Below are positions 6,947 to 9,273 of a stretch of 9,273 bases of DNA, in pieces. A model generated the notes under the pieces. It worked only from the letters and a program-made list of their open reading frames with translations, had not been told where the DNA came from and did no database searches. The DNA is from Thermococcus sp. Lineage in GTDB: Archaea > Methanobacteriota_B > Thermococci > Thermococcales > Thermococcaceae. The stretch lies in the NCBI RefSeq assembly GCF_027066465.1, contig NZ_JAMONU010000124.1:1-9273 (forward strand), in the 5' to 3' direction. The stretch's first letter is position 1; the number at the start of each line of letters is the position of its first letter. The translations under genes and the position numbers were made by a program.

Positions 6947-6960
6947 TTTAAAAGATTTTT
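6947..6960. promoter_or_regulatory. Shared TATA box of divergent MFS and Cys-rich regulator-like genes
   Basis: On the minus strand, AAAAAT (BRE-like, 6960-6955) precedes CTTTTAAA. The centre, about 6950, is 26 bp from the ATG at 6924, the canonical archaeal distance for a leaderless start. Read on the plus strand the same bases give GGTTTAAAAG, whose expected transcription start near 6976 lies just at the GGTGAT ribosome binding site of the rightward gene. One AT-core may therefore serve both genes. The minus-strand assignment is the stronger. Confidence 0.55.
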
Positions 6961-6975
6961 CACATGATACTTCTT

Positions 6976-6981
6976 GGTGAT
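6976..6981 (+). promoter_or_regulatory. Ribosome binding site favouring a TTG start at 6986
   Basis: GGTGAT matches the archaeal anti-Shine-Dalgarno well and is 4 nt before TTG 6986, but 16 nt before the ATG at 6998. It thus supports the rarer TTG start. Confidence 0.55.
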
Positions 6982-6985
6982 AACC

Positions 6986-7978
6986 TTGGGTCGGCTGATG
7001 GTCTATGTTTGTTGCGGGAGCGATCCGGACTACTGGAAGCACGTTCCCAATGCCAAAGAGCTTTTATTGAAGCTTCTCCGTTCACCCGTAACCCGTGAAG
7101 AAGCCCTTCGCATGATTCCTGAAGATTCGCTGCGTTATCTCCTCTCGAATGGCCTTCTGAAGGAGGAAGACGGCGTCCTGAAGCTGAACTTCTGCGTTCT
7201 CCCGTGGGAGGACGTTCTGAGGCTGAGGGAAATCGGGGTCGAGTTCGGGGAGGCCCTCGCCAAGAGGCTCATCGGACTTATGGAGTCCTTTGACTCCCGG
7301 CTCATGAAAATGAGGGGAGTCGGGTGCTCAAGCCTCGAACACGTGCGTTTCTCGGTCATAGGTTGCTACGGTCTCGACCTGGAATCGCTCCGACTGGTCT
7401 TCGGAGGGGCTTTTTCTGGGGGCTTTGTCCCCTACGCCAAGGAGATAAGGGAGGGAGCAAAAAGACTCATGGAGGACTTTTACTGGGGTTGTCATTCATC
7501 ACAGTTCGGACCCTACACATTCTACTCCTTCGGCAACCACACGGGCAGGCGGAACGCGTTCCCCGACCTGGTCTGGAGAGGCAAAGCGAGTGAGGAGGAA
7601 GCAATATCCGTTGCAAAAGCCCTCGAAGAGCACTGTTCCAAGGGAAATGCCGAGAACATGAAAATCCTTAAAAAATACGGCTACGAGAAAGCGCCGTTCT
7701 TCGGGCCGGAGGACGAGGAGGTAGGATGGAAGGTGGCATGGGAGGTCGCGGAAGAAGCGGAGCGGTTCCTTCGGAAAAATGATGAACTGAACGGTGAACT
7801 CAAAAGGCTGAGGGCATCGAAATGGTGCAGACGAGACGAACTCCTCATCGAGGTCTGGCACTGGATTTTTGGATGGGCCAACAACGTGCTGGTACGGGAA
7901 GGCTATTTTGCAAGACCGGAGGAGAGCGAGGACGGGGGAAGGTACATCAAATGGATTGCCCGTTCGAATAAACCATGA
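6986..7978 (+). CDS. Cys-rich protein with N-terminal winged-helix-like segment, 330 aa
   Basis: I do not recognise this as a named family. Residues 23-67 read as three helices and a wing: KELLLKLLRSP, VTREEALRMI, EDSLRYLLSNGLL, then EEDGVLKLN, the usual layout of a winged-helix domain. The rest is mixed, with several aromatic-rich parts (DFYWGCHSSQFGPYTFYSFGNH around 165-185 and VWHWIFGWANN around 290-300) and a long charged helix at about 246-277. Eight cysteines (9, 10, 70, 114, 127, 169, 217, 281) are many for a cytoplasmic protein of a hyperthermophile and could bind a metal or form disulfides. A DNA-binding regulator is possible. The start at TTG 6986 rests on a GGTGAT element; ATG 6998 (MVYVCCGSDP, 326 aa) is the alternative. 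The frame ends at a TGA (7976-7978) just where coding-like sequence appears in another frame, so the C-terminus may be shortened. Confidence 0.7.
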   Translation: MGRLMVYVCCGSDPDYWKHVPNAKELLLKLLRSPVTREEALRMIPEDSLRYLLSNGLLKEEDGVLKLNFCVLPWEDVLRLREIGVEFGEALAKRLIGLMESFDSRLMKMRGVGCSSLEHVRFSVIGCYGLDLESLRLVFGGAFSGGFVPYAKEIREGAKRLMEDFYWGCHSSQFGPYTFYSFGNHTGRRNAFPDLVWRGKASEEEAISVAKALEEHCSKGNAENMKILKKYGYEKAPFFGPEDEEVGWKVAWEVAEEAERFLRKNDELNGELKRLRASKWCRRDELLIEVWHWIFGWANNVLVREGYFARPEESEDGGRYIKWIARSNKP

Positions 7979-8111
7979 AGGGGAAGAGTACTTCTCGACC
8001 ATTGGGGAGCTGAGGAGGATATGCGCCGAGCTCGGCCTAGAGCCCCGGTTCGAGAGGCTCAACCGCTACGTCCGAGTTGCGGAACTGCTCACCCCTGACC
8101 GGAAACGCTAA
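7956..8111 (+). CDS. Coding-like frame of about 51 codons: small gene or frameshifted tail of the preceding protein
   Basis: In frame 3, from about 7956 to the TAA at 8109-8111, the sequence reads LPVRINHEGEEYF, then STIGELRRICAELGL, then FERLNRYVRVAELL. This is a plausible strand-helix-strand pattern with codon use like the neighbouring genes (AGG for Arg, GAG for Glu). Upstream of 7956 the same frame becomes Arg-rich and unlike a protein, so coding character begins almost where the 330-aa gene ends (7978). No ATG is available in the frame at that point; TTG 7956 is the only nearby start, and its upstream sequence has no clear ribosome binding site. Either it is a small separate gene overlapping the previous one, or the previous gene once read through (or still does by +1 frameshifting) into this frame. 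No homology can be stated. Confidence 0.45.
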   Translation: MPVRINHEGEEYFSTIGELRRICAELGLEPRFERLNRYVRVAELLTPDRKR

Positions 8112-8136
8112 AGGACTGACCACCCAACCATTAACC

Positions 8137-8583
8137 ATGCCCGATGAGGAACTCGCCAGGGAAGTCCAGGAGCTCAGGAAGGCGCTCGAAGAGCTGAGGG
8201 AGAGCTTCGCCCTCGTTTCCCAGCTGGCACAGGCCTATCTCCGCTTAATCAACCTCTACGCCCAGTACGGCGGGCTGGGAATAGAGGTGGCCGTTCCCGA
8301 GGTTACCGACCCCATATCGAGGGAAATCATTCGAATTCTCTTCGACCTCAAGCGGGCGAACGTGAGTGAGATAGCGCGGGAGCTGAAGGGCAGGCGCGGA
8401 AAGGCCTCGCGGAACACCGTGAGGGCCAAGCTGAGGGAGCTTAGGGAGATGGGAATCGTCGTCGAGGTTCCCGGGGAGAGGGGAAAGTGCTACGCCCTCT
8501 CAAAGAAGGTGGTCAAAAAGTGGTTCGAAATAATCGGAATCCCGATTAAGCTTGACCGGACTAAAGATTATCGAGGTGATTGA
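8137..8583 (+). CDS. Coiled-coil plus winged-helix transcriptional regulator, 148 aa
   Basis: Residues 3-45 are a leucine-rich amphipathic helix (ELAREVQELRKALEELRESF and on), probably a dimerising coiled coil. Residues 57-123 form a winged helix-turn-helix: DPISREIIRILFDLKRA, NVSEIARELKG, the recognition helix SRNTVRAKLRELREMGIV and a wing VEVPGERGKCYALS. The basic RRGKASRN before the recognition helix suits DNA contact. A KKVVKKWFEIIGIPIKL tail follows. This is the general plan of archaeal ArsR/MarR-like regulators; the target and any effector are unknown. The start ATG 8137 opens the coiled coil; longer frames up to 8077 add a segment with no protein character. No Shine-Dalgarno match precedes it, and a weak GGAAACGCTAAAGG element about 27 bp upstream suggests a leaderless message. 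It is followed without a gap by the helical protein gene and is probably the first gene of that operon. Confidence 0.8.
   Translation: MPDEELAREVQELRKALEELRESFALVSQLAQAYLRLINLYAQYGGLGIEVAVPEVTDPISREIIRILFDLKRANVSEIARELKGRRGKASRNTVRAKLRELREMGIVVEVPGERGKCYALSKKVVKKWFEIIGIPIKLDRTKDYRGD
8573..8580 (+). promoter_or_regulatory. Strong ribosome binding site deciding the start at 8585
   Basis: GAGGTGAT is an almost complete match to the archaeal anti-Shine-Dalgarno and lies 4 nt before ATG 8585. It sits at the very end of the regulator gene, whose stop TGA follows at 8581, so translation of the two genes is likely coupled. Confidence 0.85.
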
Positions 8584-8584
8584 T

Positions 8585-9070
8585 ATGGAGGAGAAAGTTG
8601 GAACCCCCAAGAAGAAGCTGGAGGAGCTCCTGGACGAGCTCGTGGAGGAGATGAGGAACGCGAAGACGCCGGAGGAGGTGAAAGTCCTCAGGGAGAAGGC
8701 GGAGGTACTCGAAGACCTCATCGAGGCCTATGAGGGCGACAAGGATTTGGAGAAGATACCCTTCCTCATGGAGAAGCTAGGGGACATAGTGGAAGACCTT
8801 ATTGGACCCCTTAAGGAATTTCTAAACGAACTCTACAGCCCAGAAAGAATTCAGGCAATGGGCAAGAGCGTGGCGGAGTTCTACAAAAACCTCGTCGAGG
8901 CGGGTATGGACAAAGAGGCGGCGCTTGAGCTCACGAAGGAGTTCATGGACTCCATAAACCCCGGCAAGGAGCTTATGGAGGCTCTGGCGAACCTCACTAA
9001 GAAGGGTGCTGTTGTGATAAATGGCCCGACCTACTATGGGAAAAAAGACGGGGAGGAGAAGAAAGAGTGA
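8585..9070 (+). CDS. Acidic all-helical protein, 161 aa, function unknown
   Basis: I do not recognise the family. The protein is highly charged (rich in Glu and Lys) and predicted helical nearly throughout, with heptad-like Leu spacing in KKLEELLDELVEEM and VLREKAEVLEDLIEAYEG (residues 10-50). A second helical part (65-135) includes SVAEFYKNLVEAGMDKEAALELTKEFM; the helix-turn-helix style AGMDKEAALELTKEF is common in small archaeal and viral proteins and is not diagnostic. The last 25 residues are a short beta-like VVINGPTYYG and a Lys/Glu tail. No signal peptide or membrane segment is present, so it acts in the cytoplasm. It starts at ATG 8585 behind a strong GAGGTGAT, 1 nt after the regulator's stop, and the next gene overlaps its stop by 4 bp. 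The tight packing suggests partnership with the winged-helix protein and the following protein. Confidence 0.75.
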   Translation: MEEKVGTPKKKLEELLDELVEEMRNAKTPEEVKVLREKAEVLEDLIEAYEGDKDLEKIPFLMEKLGDIVEDLIGPLKEFLNELYSPERIQAMGKSVAEFYKNLVEAGMDKEAALELTKEFMDSINPGKELMEALANLTKKGAVVINGPTYYGKKDGEEKKE

Positions 9071-9273
9071 TTCTCCCCCTTCTCCGCTTTTTTCTCCGCC
9101 TCCCATCGCTCGCGTTTAGAATCGCTAGTCTCGTGAGGATAACCAACCGGGCGAGGCGGAGCTTTAAGCGTATTCTCAGGGCTGAGGGCCTTCCAGAGGA
9201 CGTGGTCGAGGAGCTTGCCGAGCATTTAACTCCTCGGCTTTCGCCTCTTACTTTTCAAGCTGGCCGGGTTAGT
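9067..9273 (+). CDS. Third gene of the operon, N-terminal part only (69 codons, runs off window)
   Basis: The frame opens at GTG 9067, overlapping the previous stop as GTGA, and stays open to the window edge. A GGGAGGAG run at 9051-9058 lies 8 nt before the start and can act as the ribosome binding site. The visible N-terminus is MILPLLRFFLRLP followed by an Arg-rich helix (RIASLVRITNRARRSFKRIL) and then GLPEDVVEELAEHLTPRL, a short helix-turn-helix-like segment. The first part may be an amphipathic or membrane-associated helix, but it is short and interrupted by Arg. The family cannot be named from this fragment. The 4-bp overlap indicates translational coupling with the helical protein gene. 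Confidence 0.65.
   Translation, partial: MILPLLRFFLRLPSLAFRIASLVRITNRARRSFKRILRAEGLPEDVVEELAEHLTPRLSPLTFQAGRVS

Noticed and set aside
6314..7042. A 242-codon minus-strand frame overlapping the second MFS gene
   Set aside because: It is Pro/Arg/His-rich, lacks a plausible start signal, crosses the divergent promoter and lies in another frame of a convincing membrane protein gene.
7975..8013. ATGA overlap start at 7975 directly after the Cys-rich protein
   Set aside because: This frame stops after 12 codons (MKGKSTSRPLGS), so the overlap is accidental.

Overview
The window looks like a piece of a Thermococcus-type chromosome (Thermococcales, hyperthermophilic Euryarchaeota). The signs are moderately GC-rich coding sequence with Arg read mostly from AGG/AGA and Glu from GAG, ribosome binding sites of the GGTGA/GAGGTGAT type, short TATA boxes with A-rich BRE elements close to start codons, and a secreted protein ending in the Thermococcales-specific CGP-CTERM signature. 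This is inferred from sequence features alone. No rRNA, tRNA, CRISPR array or insertion sequence is visible.

Layout from left to right. (1) The C-terminal part of a probable nucleotidyltransferase runs in from the left edge (+). (2) A 12-TM MFS transporter (-) converges on it. Just upstream of the transporter lies a degraded GNAT acetyltransferase (-) that has lost its acetyl-CoA-binding middle. (3) A secreted, C-terminally anchored beta-propeller-like protein with CGP-CTERM (+). (4) Two translationally coupled GNAT acetyltransferases (-), diverging from a small N-terminally anchored extracytoplasmic protein (+). (5) A second MFS transporter, of the exporter-like type (-), diverging from a 330-aa Cys-rich protein with an N-terminal winged-helix-like segment (+). 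(6) A coding-like reading frame of about 50 codons follows that protein in another frame and may be a small gene or its frameshifted tail. (7) An operon running off the right edge: a coiled-coil/winged-helix regulator, an all-helical acidic protein, and a third protein overlapping it by 4 bp.

Most genes here look like individual accessory or lineage-specific genes: efflux, acetylation, surface proteins and regulators. They do not form one pathway. The genes alternate strands, giving three convergent pairs with overlapping or nearly touching 3' ends and several compact divergent promoters. Two of those promoters appear to use a near-symmetric TATA box that could serve both directions. The regions most worth a second look are the right-hand operon, the out-of-frame extension at 7956-8111, and the internally deleted GNAT gene. 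I found no clear defence, CRISPR or mobile system.

Several starts have been moved from the longest possible reading frame to the position supported by a Shine-Dalgarno match or TATA spacing; the reasons are given per gene.
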